Source: Deinococcus multiflagellatus (GTDB lineage Bacteria; Deinococcota; Deinococci; Deinococcales; Deinococcaceae). From it: a stretch of 64,000 nucleotides of DNA. Both the position numbers and the translations under genes were made by a program. Under the pieces are notes generated by a model. The model was not told where the DNA came from, did not search any database, and saw only the letters and a list, made by a program, of their open reading frames with translations. Where the stretch lies: NCBI RefSeq assembly GCF_020166415.1, contig NZ_JAIQXV010000004.1, positions 124,001-188,000 of the forward strand, written 5' to 3'. Positions within the stretch are counted from its first letter, which is position 1; each line of letters opens with the position of its first letter. Below are positions 51,786 to 61,746 of the stretch, in pieces.

Positions 51786-52436
51786 ATGGCAGAGTACGCA
51801 ATCATCGAGCGGCCCGTCGGCGTCAGTGTGTTCGGTTCCTCTGTGCAGCGGGTGCGGCCTGACCGCGTCATCCTGCAGTTCACAGTCCGGCACACCGACC
51901 CAGAGCCCCGGCAGGCGTACGCCCGGACACAGGCAGACGCGCGGGCCATTGCCGCCTTCCTGAGCGAACAGCCCTACCTGACATTCGGGCAAAGCGGCAG
52001 CGACCTGTACCCGCAAGACTGTCACCGCCGGAGTGAATCTGGTCCACCGACCTACCTGGCCAGCACGAAGTTCGAGGTGCGCCTCACCGACCTGACACGC
52101 CTCGAATCCCTTATGACCGCGCTGGTGGACTTTCAGGTGCAGCAGTTCGACCGCACGGCCTTCACCACGACCCGGCTGCGTGAGGTGCGGCAGCAGGTCC
52201 GGCGCGAGGCGGTGCACTCGGCCCGCCAGAAGGCGGCGCTCTACGCCGAGGAAGCCGGCGTGCAGTTGGGGCCTCTCCTGCACCTTCAGGACCTGAACCC
52301 CGATCACCTGCGGCGCTCTCAGGGCCATCACGCCGAACCCCGCCACGACGATCTGCTGCTGCGCGACGAAATGTCCCTGCACCCCCACGCCGTCACCGTC
52401 GGGGCCGCCGTGACCCTCGTGTACGCTCTCGCGTAA
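51786..52436 (+). CDS. SIMPL-domain (DUF541) protein
   Basis: This 216-aa protein carries one SIMPL domain: VSVFGSSVQRVRPDRVILQF at the N-terminus, a helix with ARTQADARAIAAFL, then the typical REVRQQVRREAVHSARQKAALYAEEAGVQLG and the final beta strands HAVTVGAAVTLVYAL. Bacterial members form oligomeric envelope or cytosolic assemblies and are often stress related; here no signal peptide is visible, so it is probably cytosolic. The ATG at 51786 has GGAGG 6 nt upstream. It stands between argF and the GNAT gene on the same strand. Confidence 0.85.
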   Translation: MAEYAIIERPVGVSVFGSSVQRVRPDRVILQFTVRHTDPEPRQAYARTQADARAIAAFLSEQPYLTFGQSGSDLYPQDCHRRSESGPPTYLASTKFEVRLTDLTRLESLMTALVDFQVQQFDRTAFTTTRLREVRQQVRREAVHSARQKAALYAEEAGVQLGPLLHLQDLNPDHLRRSQGHHAEPRHDDLLLRDEMSLHPHAVTVGAAVTLVYALA

Positions 52437-52445
52437 GGTCCCCCC

Positions 52446-52964
52446 ATGACGACGCTGCACACCCCCCGCCTGACCCTCCGGCCCATCACCCCTGCCGACC
52501 TGCCCGAGGTGGTGGCCTACCGCAACGACCCGGCCGTGGCCCGCTTTCAAGCCTGGCCCCTGCCGGCGACCCTGGAAACCGTGCAGGGCCTCGTGTCGGA
52601 CCGGCCCCTGGGCGCCCCCGGGTGGGTGCAGCGGGCCGTCACACTGGGCGGCGGCCCCCTGCTGGGCGACGTGGCCCTGAACACCCACGGCCCCCAGGCC
52701 GAACTGGGGGTGACCCTGGCCACGGCCGCCCAGGGCCAGGGGTACGCCGCCGAAGCCCTGCGCGCGCTGATTGACCACGCCTTCGGCCCGCTAGGGCTGC
52801 ACCGCCTGCACGCCAGCATCGACCCGCGCAACGCGGCGGTGGCGCGGCTGCTGACCCGGCTGGGCTTTCGCCACGAGGGCACCGCGATACAGGGGTACTG
52901 GCACCGGGGCGAGTGGACCGACGACGCCTCTTACGCCCTGCTGGCCGCAGAATGGACCCCATGA
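52446..52964 (+). CDS. GNAT-family N-acetyltransferase (RimJ/RimL-like)
   Basis: This 172-aa acetyltransferase opens TPRLTLRPITPADLPEVVAY and has the acetyl-CoA binding segment LGVTLATAAQGQGYAAEALRAL (about 83-104) and the downstream NAAVARLLTRLGFRHEGT motif. The RimJ/RimL-type group acetylates protein N-termini, amino acids or antibiotics; the substrate is unknown. It starts 9 bp after SIMPL and overlaps the Nudix gene by 4 bp, so it leads or joins a run of overlapping genes ending with argC. Confidence 0.9.
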   Translation: MTTLHTPRLTLRPITPADLPEVVAYRNDPAVARFQAWPLPATLETVQGLVSDRPLGAPGWVQRAVTLGGGPLLGDVALNTHGPQAELGVTLATAAQGQGYAAEALRALIDHAFGPLGLHRLHASIDPRNAAVARLLTRLGFRHEGTAIQGYWHRGEWTDDASYALLAAEWTP

Positions 52965-53476
52965 CGACCCACACCGAATGGCTGGACCTCGTGAACGAGC
53001 GCGACGAGGTGGTGGGCGCCGTCACCCGCGACGACGCCTGGGCGCGGCGCCTGCCCGTGCGGGTGGTCAATGCCTTTCTGGTGAACCGCGCCGGGCAGCT
53101 GTGGATTCCCCGCCGCACCGAGGCCAAGCGCACGTTTCCCGGGTGCCTGGACATGAGTGTGGGCGGCCATGTAGAGCGCGGCGAGAGTTACGAAGCGGCT
53201 TTCCGGCGCGAGACGCAGGAAGAACTGAACCTGGACCTGAACACGGTGCCCTGGCGCGAAATAGCCGCCTTCTCACCTGTTGAGACCACCCTGAGCGCCT
53301 TCATGCGGGTGTACGAACTGCGCTCAGAGGTGGCCCCGGCCTTCAATTCCGAAGACTTCAGCGGCGCCGAGTGGCTGACCCCGGCCGAGTTGCTCGCCCG
53401 TATTGAGGCGGGGGACCCGGCCAAGGGCGACCTGGCGGAACTGGTTGCGCGGTGTTATGGAGCCGGGCATGGCTGA
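52961..53476 (+). CDS. Nudix hydrolase (IDI/YfcD-like)
   Basis: This 171-aa protein begins EWLDLVNERDEVVGAVTRDD, the usual opening of the isopentenyl-diphosphate-isomerase/YfcD-like Nudix subgroup, and has a Nudix box GGHVERGESYEAAFRRETQE then EL (about 67-88). The second residue set (RETQEEL) is intact, so it should be catalytic; the substrate is unknown. The ATG at 52961 overlaps the GNAT stop by 4 bp, and its stop overlaps the next gene by 8 bp. Confidence 0.88.
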   Translation: MTTHTEWLDLVNERDEVVGAVTRDDAWARRLPVRVVNAFLVNRAGQLWIPRRTEAKRTFPGCLDMSVGGHVERGESYEAAFRRETQEELNLDLNTVPWREIAAFSPVETTLSAFMRVYELRSEVAPAFNSEDFSGAEWLTPAELLARIEAGDPAKGDLAELVARCYGAGHG

Positions 53477-53795
53477 GGCGCCGTTTCTCCTGGCCCGATT
53501 TCACCTGCCCGACGATTACCCCAGCGCTTTCCTGAGCCGGCAGTTCGGCGGGCATCTGGGCCCTCTGGACGGCGACATCGCCGTGTTTTCTCGTGCAGGT
53601 GAGGAAGTCCGGGCCTATACCCAGTGGACAACAGTAGAACCGGAGGGAGTGGCACGAGGCGAAATTGGTCTTGTCCGCCTCACGCCAATGCACCCGCCGC
53701 TCTGGCGCCATCTTCAGGCGGGACAGACCCTCCATCTCCACTTCGCTCGCCTGTCCCTCCAACTTACTCAACCCCTGACGGAGTCCCCTGTATGA
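53469..53795 (+). CDS. Small hypothetical protein, 108 aa
   Basis: This protein is not recognised. It reads as a small beta-rich domain ([40 protein letters not shown]) with a C-terminal [17 protein letters not shown] segment, without signal peptide or membrane helix. The ATG at 53469 lies inside the Nudix gene end (8-bp overlap); another ATG four codons earlier is possible. The stop overlaps the argC start by 4 bp. The tight packing says it is really translated. Confidence 0.6.
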   Translation: MAEAPFLLARFHLPDDYPSAFLSRQFGGHLGPLDGDIAVFSRAGEEVRAYTQWTTVEPEGVARGEIGLVRLTPMHPPLWRHLQAGQTLHLHFARLSLQLTQPLTESPV

Positions 53796-54712
53796 CCCTT
53801 CCCAAAGTGTTTATTGACGGTGAGGCGGGCACCACCGGCCTGCAGATTCGCGCCCGGCTGGCAGGCCGCACCGACCTGGAACTGCTGCGGATTGACCCGG
53901 CGCGGCGCAAGGACCCGGCCGCCCGCGCCGAACTGCTGAACGCCGCCGACGTGTCCATTCTGTGCCTGCACGACGACGCGGCCCGCGAGGCCGTGACCCT
54001 GACCACCAACCCATCCGCCCGGCTGCTGGACGCCAGCACCGCGCACCGCGTGAACCCGGGGTGGGTGTTTGGCTTTCCCGAACTGAATGCCGAGCAGCCT
54101 GCGCGCATCCGCGCCGCCCGCTTCGTGGCGAATCCGGGCTGCTATTCCACGGGCGCCATTGCCCTGCTGGCCCCGCTGACGGCCGCCGGGCTTCTTCCCG
54201 CCGACTTTCCGGTCAGCATTCAGGGGTACAGCGGGTACACGGGCGGGGGCCGGGCCCTGGTGGACGCACACGAAAAAGACGAGCCCCACCCCATGCGCGG
54301 CGCGTTTCTCAGTTACGCCCTGGGCTTGGCGCACAAGCACATCCCGGAAACGATGCGCTACGGCGGCTTGACCCGCACGCCCATCTTCACGCCCAACGTG
54401 GGCGCCTGGGCCCAGGGCATGACGGTGACGATTCCGCTGCACCTGCAGGACCTGGGCGTGTCGGCCGGGGCGCTGCACGCGGCCCTCAGGGGGCACTATG
54501 CCGGGCAACGCTACGTGCGGGTGTTCGACCCCGCCCAGAACCCGGACCCGCTGGACCCCCAGGCCCTGAACGACACCAACGATCTGGAAGTGTTCGTGTA
54601 CGCCTCGGCCGATGGTGAGCGGGCGCTGCTGGCCGCGCGGCTGGACAACCTGGGCAAAGGGGCCGGCGGCGCCGCTGTGCAGAACCTGAACCTGATGCTG
54701 GGCCTGGACTGA
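53792..54712 (+). CDS. argC: N-acetyl-gamma-glutamyl-phosphate reductase (type 2)
   Basis: ArgC reduces N-acetylglutamyl phosphate to the semialdehyde in arginine synthesis, using NADPH. The 306-aa length matches the shorter type 2 family. The NADP-binding start is [20 protein letters not shown] (5-24), the catalytic Cys is in [16 protein letters not shown] (about Cys117), and the His region is [20 protein letters not shown]. The ATG at 53792 overlaps the preceding small gene by 4 bp. With argF 2.1 kb upstream on the same strand, this is an arginine cluster split by other genes. Confidence 0.95.
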   Translation: MTLPKVFIDGEAGTTGLQIRARLAGRTDLELLRIDPARRKDPAARAELLNAADVSILCLHDDAAREAVTLTTNPSARLLDASTAHRVNPGWVFGFPELNAEQPARIRAARFVANPGCYSTGAIALLAPLTAAGLLPADFPVSIQGYSGYTGGGRALVDAHEKDEPHPMRGAFLSYALGLAHKHIPETMRYGGLTRTPIFTPNVGAWAQGMTVTIPLHLQDLGVSAGALHAALRGHYAGQRYVRVFDPAQNPDPLDPQALNDTNDLEVFVYASADGERALLAARLDNLGKGAGGAAVQNLNLMLGLD

Positions 54713-54996
54713 GCGGGGCTGAAGCATGGGTCGGCATTCGAGCGGCGCGGGCATAAACATGCGTGGCGCTGTCCGGACTGATGGGCGTCCTGGCAGGGGC
54801 TACCCATTCCACACACGGCATCAAGAACAGCCCTCCGATTCCACTTCACCCTCTCTTAATTTGTTCGCCTCAACGTGGCCCCGGGTGCAGCCCTGGGGCC
54901 GCTTTGGATGCCTCGCTGAAAACCCGCAGAAACGCCTTTCCTCTCCCCTACTGCACAACGCGCAGGGGCCGGGCAGCCTCCTGCCCATCCCCCGCC

Positions 54997-56169
54997 CTAA
55001 TGCACGTCGGTGCGGCCCACCTGATCGCTGCGGTACCACGCGCGCACGCCCACAGCGGCGTGTAGGACGTGCAGCCCCACCAGCGCGGCCACCAGGCCGT
55101 CCAGACCCAGGGGCAACGCGGCCAGCAGCAGGGCGGCGCCCGCCGTGCCCACACGCAGGGCCGTCACCGCACGGATGCCCAGTAAGCCGTCGTCGCGCAC
55201 GGTGAATTCCAGGGCCGCCACTGCCAGATAGAACACCGCGAAGCCCAGGGCCAGCAGCCAGCGCACGCCGGGGGCGTCGTCCAGGGTGACGGCGTGGGTG
55301 GTCATGGCCCCCACCACGGTGATGCCCAGCACCAGCGGCAGGTGCAGGTAAGACCACGCGAACAGGCGCCGGGTGCGCGGCTGCGGCTCCCGGCGCCCAA
55401 TAAAGTCGAAGTACACCCACCACAGCCCAAAACCCAGCAGCATCGCCAGCACAAAACGCAGGGCCACGCCCAGGTTCAGCGCCTTCAGATCGGCTAGCCC
55501 GTTGACCACGCCCACCAGGCTCTCGCCCAGCACGATGATCACGAACAGCCCAAAGCGTTCGGGCAACTTGCGAATGGCCGCCGGAAACAGCCGCCGCTGG
55601 GCTCCCAGGGTCAGGGCCGGGGTCAGCAGGTCGGCCAGCAGGCCCAGGGCGCGCAGCACCAGCCCCACGCCCGGCGGCACGAAGATGGACGCCACCCACA
55701 GCACAATGCTGAGGCTGAACCCCAGCGTAAAAACGTCGGTCACCGGGCGCAGATGCGGGTTGTGCCGCCCGGCGCGCCACCACATGAAGGTGATCAGCAC
55801 GCGCGCCGCCACGTACGACAGGGCAAAGGCGGTTGCGGTTTTGCCCAGGCCGTATTCGGCGCTGGCCGCCATGCCCGACACCGCCAGCAGGTGCAGCAGC
55901 GTAAAGACCCGGAAACTCAGGTCGTAGGTTTCAAAGCGTTCGCTGTAAACGGTCAGGCCAATCCAGACCCACCACACCGGCACAAACAGCAGCGCAAAAT
56001 CGCGTGCACCTGCCAGATCCGGGTGGAGGGTGAGGTGGTGGGCCAGCCGGGCAATGACCACCACGAAAATCAGGTCGGTGAACAGTTCCAGAAACGTGAC
56101 GCGCCGGGCCTCGTCGCCCTCTGGGTGCAGCGCCGGTTTTTGCCACCACAGTCGGTGATTGGGCACCAT
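54997..56169 (-). CDS. Low-temperature-requirement A (LtrA)-like membrane protein
   Basis: This 390-aa protein has about ten transmembrane helices. The family signature is at the N-terminus: VTFLELFTDLIFVVVIARLAHHL, then WWVWIGLTVYSERFETYDL. Later conserved parts are LPERFGLFVIIVLGESLVGVV and WWVYFDFIGRREP. LtrA was named from Listeria cold growth; its biochemical role is not established. The ATG at 56167-56169 is chosen because a purine-rich GGGGGAGA lies upstream and the conserved part starts about 25 residues later; the longer frame adds 48 non-conserved residues. Confidence 0.85.
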   Translation of the reverse strand: MVPNHRLWWQKPALHPEGDEARRVTFLELFTDLIFVVVIARLAHHLTLHPDLAGARDFALLFVPVWWVWIGLTVYSERFETYDLSFRVFTLLHLLAVSGMAASAEYGLGKTATAFALSYVAARVLITFMWWRAGRHNPHLRPVTDVFTLGFSLSIVLWVASIFVPPGVGLVLRALGLLADLLTPALTLGAQRRLFPAAIRKLPERFGLFVIIVLGESLVGVVNGLADLKALNLGVALRFVLAMLLGFGLWWVYFDFIGRREPQPRTRRLFAWSYLHLPLVLGITVVGAMTTHAVTLDDAPGVRWLLALGFAVFYLAVAALEFTVRDDGLLGIRAVTALRVGTAGAALLLAALPLGLDGLVAALVGLHVLHAAVGVRAWYRSDQVGRTDVH

Positions 56170-56384
56170 CTGTCTCCCCCTTCTCTGGGCTGCCGGTTGA
56201 GACCGCCACCCCATTCCAACAGCGCTAGGGGTTGACCCCATGCCCGAAAGTCCGTTGTTCAAAGCTGCCCCGAAGGGCGGGCTCAGGCTGCTGGAACTGA
56301 ACCGTTGTCGCACACGCTAGGGCTGAAATCCGTACGAAGGGACGCTGGTCCAGTGAGCGAGCGCGTCCCGCCCCCAGCTTTCGT

Positions 56385-57206
56385 TCAGCGGGCGCCGCTG
56401 GCCGCGCTGGCTTCGTCCCCATCCCGCTCTTCAGGCAGGTTCGAGGTCACGGCAATCTCGCCGTAGGGCTCGGCCTGTTCTGCGCTGAAGGTCCCTTCTT
56501 TCACCCCCTCCAGCAGCGCCGCGAAGTAGGTGGTGCGCTCGCCCCAGTCCTGGGCGGGAATGCCGCGAAAGGTGAAGGTGCGCAGCCGGGCGCCAAAAGC
56601 CCGCAGCGCCCCCAGGGCGCCCTGCAGCGTCAGGCGCTCGCGGGCCAGCAGGGGCACCTCCACCTGCCGCACCGCTGAGCGCGCCGCACGAACCAGCCGG
56701 GCCAGACTGCCCTGGGGGTTGCGTGGCCGCTCGCGCCGGGGCAGGGCCACCGGAACGGGCCGGGCCGGAATCAGGCCCTCGCGTTCGCGGCGCCGGGCAG
56801 CCAGAAAACCCACCAGGGCGTCCAGTTCCGCCAGGGCTTCCACGCCCTGCAGGACCTCGTCCTCCGGGGCCTCGTCAAACGCGGGGTCCGGGGGCAGGTC
56901 GTCGTCCTCGGGGGGCGGCAGCAGGAGGCGGGCCTTCAGGGCGATCACGGCCGCCAGGGTGGGCAGCAGGTCAGGGTGGGCGTCGGCCAGGCCAGTGGGG
57001 CCCGCGCCCGTCACCTGCCCGGCCCAGGCCAGCACCTCGCGGGTGAGGGCCAGCAGCGGCACCTCGGCCGGAGACACGCGCCCGGCGCGCAGGGCCGCTG
57101 CCAGTTCGCCCAGCGTGCCCGTGAACCCGGGCAGTGCCGCCACAAAGCCGCCCGCCCCTGCCTGGGGCGGTACGGGGGGAGCGGCCGGAGCCAGGGTCGC
57201 CGTCAC
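56385..57206 (-). CDS. scpA: Segregation and condensation protein A
   Basis: ScpA is the kleisin that links the SMC heads with ScpB in chromosome condensation. The 273-aa protein has the N-terminal kleisin helix (PGFTGTLGELAAALRAGRVS and PLLALTREVLAWAGQV), a central ADHPDLLPTLAAVIALKARLLLPP stretch with the family's conserved Ala-Lys-Arg-Leu, and a C-terminal winged helix (TTYFAALLEGVKEGTFSAEQ). The N-terminal 30 residues are Ala/Pro-rich. The GTG start at 57206 lies 12 bp after the trpS stop, so it shares a transcript with trpS. Confidence 0.88.
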   Translation of the reverse strand: MTATLAPAAPPVPPQAGAGGFVAALPGFTGTLGELAAALRAGRVSPAEVPLLALTREVLAWAGQVTGAGPTGLADAHPDLLPTLAAVIALKARLLLPPPEDDDLPPDPAFDEAPEDEVLQGVEALAELDALVGFLAARRREREGLIPARPVPVALPRRERPRNPQGSLARLVRAARSAVRQVEVPLLARERLTLQGALGALRAFGARLRTFTFRGIPAQDWGERTTYFAALLEGVKEGTFSAEQAEPYGEIAVTSNLPEERDGDEASAASGAR

Positions 57207-57218
57207 GGGGGGGCCAGC

Positions 57219-58217
<999 letters not shown>

Positions 58218-58226
58218 AACCGGCCG

Positions 58227-58232
58227 ATTCTA
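58227..58232 (-). promoter_or_regulatory. -10 box TAGAAT before trpS
   Basis: On the minus strand TAGAAT ends 9 nt before the trpS ATG at 58217. Confidence 0.45.
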
Positions 58233-58450
58233 GTGCATGGCGCGAGACGGCACGGCCCCCAGGGCTGCCCCCTTCATGAGGGAGGCCCCAACGGCCATTG
58301 ACCCAACCCAGGCGTGGGCACGCAGCCGGGCCCCCGGGCGCTGCATGGCCTCTTCACCGCCCCCGCAGGCCACTCTCCGAAGCTGGGGACGATCCCGGCG
58401 TGGCCTGGGGGCCAGCGGGCCCTGGCGCCCGGACCATCAAAGGAGACCCC

Positions 58451-59470
58451 ATGACTGCTCTTCGATCCCTGCTGCTGCTTCCGACCCTGCTGCTGGGCGC
58501 CGCTGCCCAGAGCACGCCCTCCCAGAGCAGCACGACCCAGAACACCTCCCAGAGCGCCAGTACGCCCTCGACCACTGTCCTCGCGCCCAGCCCCTCACCC
58601 AGCGCGCTGTGCGGTCTGGCGACCTCTGGCACCAGAGCAGCCCCCGCAACGACGACGGGCGCGGCGGCCGGCACGGGCGGCACCCGCAGCGGCGCGGCGT
58701 CGGGTTCGGGCGGGACCAGTGGTGCGGCCACCAGTGGGAGCGGCGCTGGGCAGACCGGCGGCAGCGCCAGCACGTCAGGCACCGGGACAGGCACGGGCTC
58801 ATCGGGCCCCGGCTCGGCTGGCACTGGGGCAACCGGCAGTGGCAGCTCGGGCAGCGGCCAGGGCACGGGCAGCCAGGGCAGCGGCAATTCGGGGTCTGGG
58901 AGCCAGAGCACGGGAAGCGCTGGTAGCGGCAGCCAGACCCAGGGGAGCCAGGGCACTGGGGGCCGGGGGACCAGCACCCCGGGCAGCAGCGCGGCCACCG
59001 GGACCGGCAGCGGGGCAGGCACCAGCACCGCCGCCCGCACCACCGACGCCTGTTTTGCCACCCAGGCCGCCCTGAGCGACCAGTTCGAAATTCGCACCTC
59101 GGGGCTGGCCGCCAGCCGCAGCGCGCGCCCAGAAGTCAAGGCCTTTGCCCAGCGCCTGATTCAGGACCACACCGCCGCCACCCGCCGCCTGACGCCGCTG
59201 GCTACCCCTCTGTTGCAGCGCCTGCCCACGGCGCTGGACACCGCCCGCGAACTGCAGTACCGCGCGCTGCAGGTGCAGCAGGGCGACGCCTTTGACCGGG
59301 CTTTCCTGGCCGCGCAGGTCTCGGCGCACGAGCAGGCGGTCAATCTGTTTACCGCCTACAGCAAGGCGGGCACCCACGCGGGCCTGCGCGCCCACGCTGC
59401 CGCCAGCCTGCCGGCCCTGCAACAGCACCTGCAGCGCGCCCGCGAACTGCTGCGCGCTGTGGCGAAGTAA
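58451..59470 (+). CDS. DUF4142 protein with long Ser/Gly/Thr-rich linker
   Basis: This 339-aa exported protein has a signal peptide (1-19), then a very long low-complexity region (about 20-200) built from Gly, Ser, Thr and Gln (for example GSGSSGSGQGTGSQGSGN), and a C-terminal helical DUF4142 domain (about 203-339: LSDQFEIRTSGLAASRSARP, VKAFAQRLIQDHTAA, VSAHEQAVNLFTAYSKAGTH). The His of the QDH and AHE motifs suggests a ferritin-like helical bundle; the role is unknown. GGAGA precedes the ATG at 58451. The linker may vary in length between strains. Confidence 0.8.
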   Translation: MTALRSLLLLPTLLLGAAAQSTPSQSSTTQNTSQSASTPSTTVLAPSPSPSALCGLATSGTRAAPATTTGAAAGTGGTRSGAASGSGGTSGAATSGSGAGQTGGSASTSGTGTGTGSSGPGSAGTGATGSGSSGSGQGTGSQGSGNSGSGSQSTGSAGSGSQTQGSQGTGGRGTSTPGSSAATGTGSGAGTSTAARTTDACFATQAALSDQFEIRTSGLAASRSARPEVKAFAQRLIQDHTAATRRLTPLATPLLQRLPTALDTARELQYRALQVQQGDAFDRAFLAAQVSAHEQAVNLFTAYSKAGTHAGLRAHAAASLPALQQHLQRARELLRAVAK

Positions 59471-59493
59471 CCCAGGAGCAGAACACAACGAAA

Positions 59494-59521
59494 CCGCCGC
59501 CCCGTGAACGCGGGGCGGCGG
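59494..59521. terminator. Hairpin between the DUF4142 and PpiD-like genes
   Basis: CCGCCGCCCCG pairs perfectly with CGGGGCGGCGG around a 6-nt loop, 23 bp after one stop and 16 bp from the other, so it can serve both convergent genes. Confidence 0.65.
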
Positions 59522-59537
59522 CGCTGTGGGTTAAAGG

Positions 59538-61442
59538 TTAGCGGTTGCTGGTGCCGCCGGCGGGGGCGCCGGTGCTGCCCTGGCCGCTGCCTTCCTGGGC
59601 CGGGGTGTCCGTTTTAGAGGTGTCGGTCTTGGGAGCGTCCGTCTTGGCGGGGGCCTTGGGGGTCTGGGCGGCCACGCGCTTTTCCTGGGCGGCCAGCACG
59701 GCCTTCAGGTTGTCCGTGGGCTTCAGGGCGGCCACCTGGGTTTCCAGGAACTTCTGGCCGGCCTCGCTCTTCTTCTGGGCCAGCACCTGCGCTTCAATCT
59801 CGCTGCGCACGGCGCTCAGGGGCTGGGTGGTGGCGGGCTTCAGGTCGGTGACATACAGCACCACGAAGCGCTCGCCCACCTTCACCACGTCGCTCAGGCT
59901 GCCTTCGCCCGCGTCTTTCAGGCTCTTGGCGGTGAACACGGCCGCGTTCAGTTCTTCGCTCAGGGCGCCGTCGCCCGCCGTCACGGTGCCGCGCTCGCTG
60001 ACGGTGCCGCCCGCCTTGCTGGCCGCCGTGACAAAGTTGCCGCCCGAGAAACCATTGCGGAACGCCACGGCCTTTGCCTGGTCCTTGAAGTTGGCTTCGG
60101 CCACCGCCGCGCTGGCGGGGTTCTCGTACTGCGCCTTGTTCTGGGTGTAAAAGGCCTGAATGTCGGCGTCGGTCACCTTGGCGCTGCGTCCGCCGTAGGC
60201 CGCCAGCGCCGCCGCCAGTTCCTGGCGGGTGCCGGTGAGGTTCAGCTTCAGGCGCTCGGCAATCGTAGGGGCCGCGTAGGCCTGAATCAGCTGCTGCACC
60301 GTCTGGGGCTTCAGAATGCCGTTTACCAGACCGGCGGCCTGTTCGGCGGGCACCTGCTGCAGCAGACCCGCGAACTGCTGGTTGTTCACCACCTGCCCCA
60401 CCAGATCCGAGTAGGGAATGTCCTGGCCGGCCACGCTGGCGACGGTGGGGTTCTCCGTCTTCCAGTTGATGTCCTTGTACTCGACCTTCACGTCTTTTTT
60501 CAGGTCGCGCACCCAGGCTTCCAGGGCGGCGTTCTGCTTCTGCTCAGTCACGGCGGTCGTCAGGTCGCTCTTGGCGTCCTCAAAGGGCTTGGGGGCGGGG
60601 GGCAGGTACTTTTCCACCTTCACGATGTAGAACTTGCCGCCGCTTTCCACCACGTCGGTCAGGCCACCCTCGCGCAGCGCAAAGGCCGCCGCGCCCACCT
60701 CGCTGGGCAGGGCCACCTGCGCCACCGGCCGGGGCACGCCGTTCTCAATGGGCCCCAGGGCGCCGCCCCGGTCCTTGAACTCGGTGCTGTTCTCGCCCGC
60801 CAGCTTGGCGAAGTCGGCGCCGCCCTTCAGCTGCTTCAGCAGCTCCTGCGCCTTGGCCTTGTCGGCCACCACGATCTGGCGGCCCTGAATGCGGGCATCG
60901 GTCTGGAAGCGCTCGGGGTTCAGGTCGTAGTAGGCGCGCAGTTCAGCCTCGGTGGGAGCGGGCACGGCCTTTTTCAGTTCGTCGACCTTGCGCTCAATGG
61001 CGAGGCTCTGGCGCACCTGCTCGCGGTAGCTGGCGTCAGTCAGGCCCGCGCCCTGCAGCGCGTCGGTCCACTTCTTGTTGTCGGTCAGGTTGTTCGCCTC
61101 GCGCACTTCCTTGACCTTGGCGCTGACGTCATTGCGGCTGACCTTGATGTCCTTGACGGCATTGGTCACCAGGGTCTGCTCGACCTTCTGGGCCACCACG
61201 TAGGTCTTGAAGTCGTCGGCCAGCAGGCCGGTGTCGGTGCTGCTCAGAACCGGGTTGCTGCGGCGCACCGCTTCCAGGTCCTCCACGGTCACGGTGGTGC
61301 CGTTGACCGTCAGGGCCGGGGTGCCTTGCTGCTTGCGCCCAAACAGGTCGCCCAGGTTGGGCGTGAACTGATAGGCCATGCCCACGATGAGCAGCAGGGC
61401 CAGAACGCCCATCAGGACGTTCACGAGTTTCTTCTTGTTCAC
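59538..61442 (-). CDS. PpiD/SurA-like peptidyl-prolyl isomerase, membrane-anchored
   Basis: This 634-aa foldase has a single N-terminal membrane anchor (about 8-25) with the bulk outside. A SurA_N-type helical region (about 50-175) is followed by a parvulin-like domain (about 180-275: GGADFAKLAGENSTEFKDRG, LPSEVGAAAFALREGGLTDV), a second SurA-N-like and parvulin-like half (about 330-560), and a Thr/Asp/Pro/Gly-rich tail (about 590-634). It should assist folding of exported proteins, like PpiD in E. coli. The GTG at 61440-61442 has AAGGAG 6 nt upstream. Confidence 0.87.
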   Translation of the reverse strand: MNKKKLVNVLMGVLALLLIVGMAYQFTPNLGDLFGRKQQGTPALTVNGTTVTVEDLEAVRRSNPVLSSTDTGLLADDFKTYVVAQKVEQTLVTNAVKDIKVSRNDVSAKVKEVREANNLTDNKKWTDALQGAGLTDASYREQVRQSLAIERKVDELKKAVPAPTEAELRAYYDLNPERFQTDARIQGRQIVVADKAKAQELLKQLKGGADFAKLAGENSTEFKDRGGALGPIENGVPRPVAQVALPSEVGAAAFALREGGLTDVVESGGKFYIVKVEKYLPPAPKPFEDAKSDLTTAVTEQKQNAALEAWVRDLKKDVKVEYKDINWKTENPTVASVAGQDIPYSDLVGQVVNNQQFAGLLQQVPAEQAAGLVNGILKPQTVQQLIQAYAAPTIAERLKLNLTGTRQELAAALAAYGGRSAKVTDADIQAFYTQNKAQYENPASAAVAEANFKDQAKAVAFRNGFSGGNFVTAASKAGGTVSERGTVTAGDGALSEELNAAVFTAKSLKDAGEGSLSDVVKVGERFVVLYVTDLKPATTQPLSAVRSEIEAQVLAQKKSEAGQKFLETQVAALKPTDNLKAVLAAQEKRVAAQTPKAPAKTDAPKTDTSKTDTPAQEGSGQGSTGAPAGGTSNR

Positions 61443-61475
61443 TTGATCTCCTTCATACGAAGTGCTAGGGTACCG

Positions 61476-61560
<85 letters not shown>

Positions 61561-61565
61561 CCCCC

Positions 61566-61590
61566 TCACCCTGCCACTCCGGCGGGGTGA
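61566..61590 (+). terminator. Terminator after tRNA-Arg
   Basis: TCACCCTGCC pairs with GGCGGGGTGA (one G-T or mismatch) around a 5-nt loop, followed by TGTGTTTT. Confidence 0.6.
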
Positions 61591-61733
61591 TGTGTTTTGC
61601 CCTCACAGGGGCCGTCCAGAAGCGCACGCGCCGGATTCTAGCATGCAAGGTTAAGTGGAGGTGAAGGCCTGCGGGCCCGTCTGGCAGGGGCTTTTTGGCC
61701 CCGGCCCAGCCGCGTGCCGGGCCCCCACTGAGC

Positions 61734-61739
61734 TACCCT
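61734..61739 (+). promoter_or_regulatory. -10 box TACCCT before the SIS gene
   Basis: TACCCT ends 7 nt before the ATG at 61747, the same box and distance as for the PHP gene at 45661. Confidence 0.5.
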
Positions 61740-61746
61740 GAACCCT

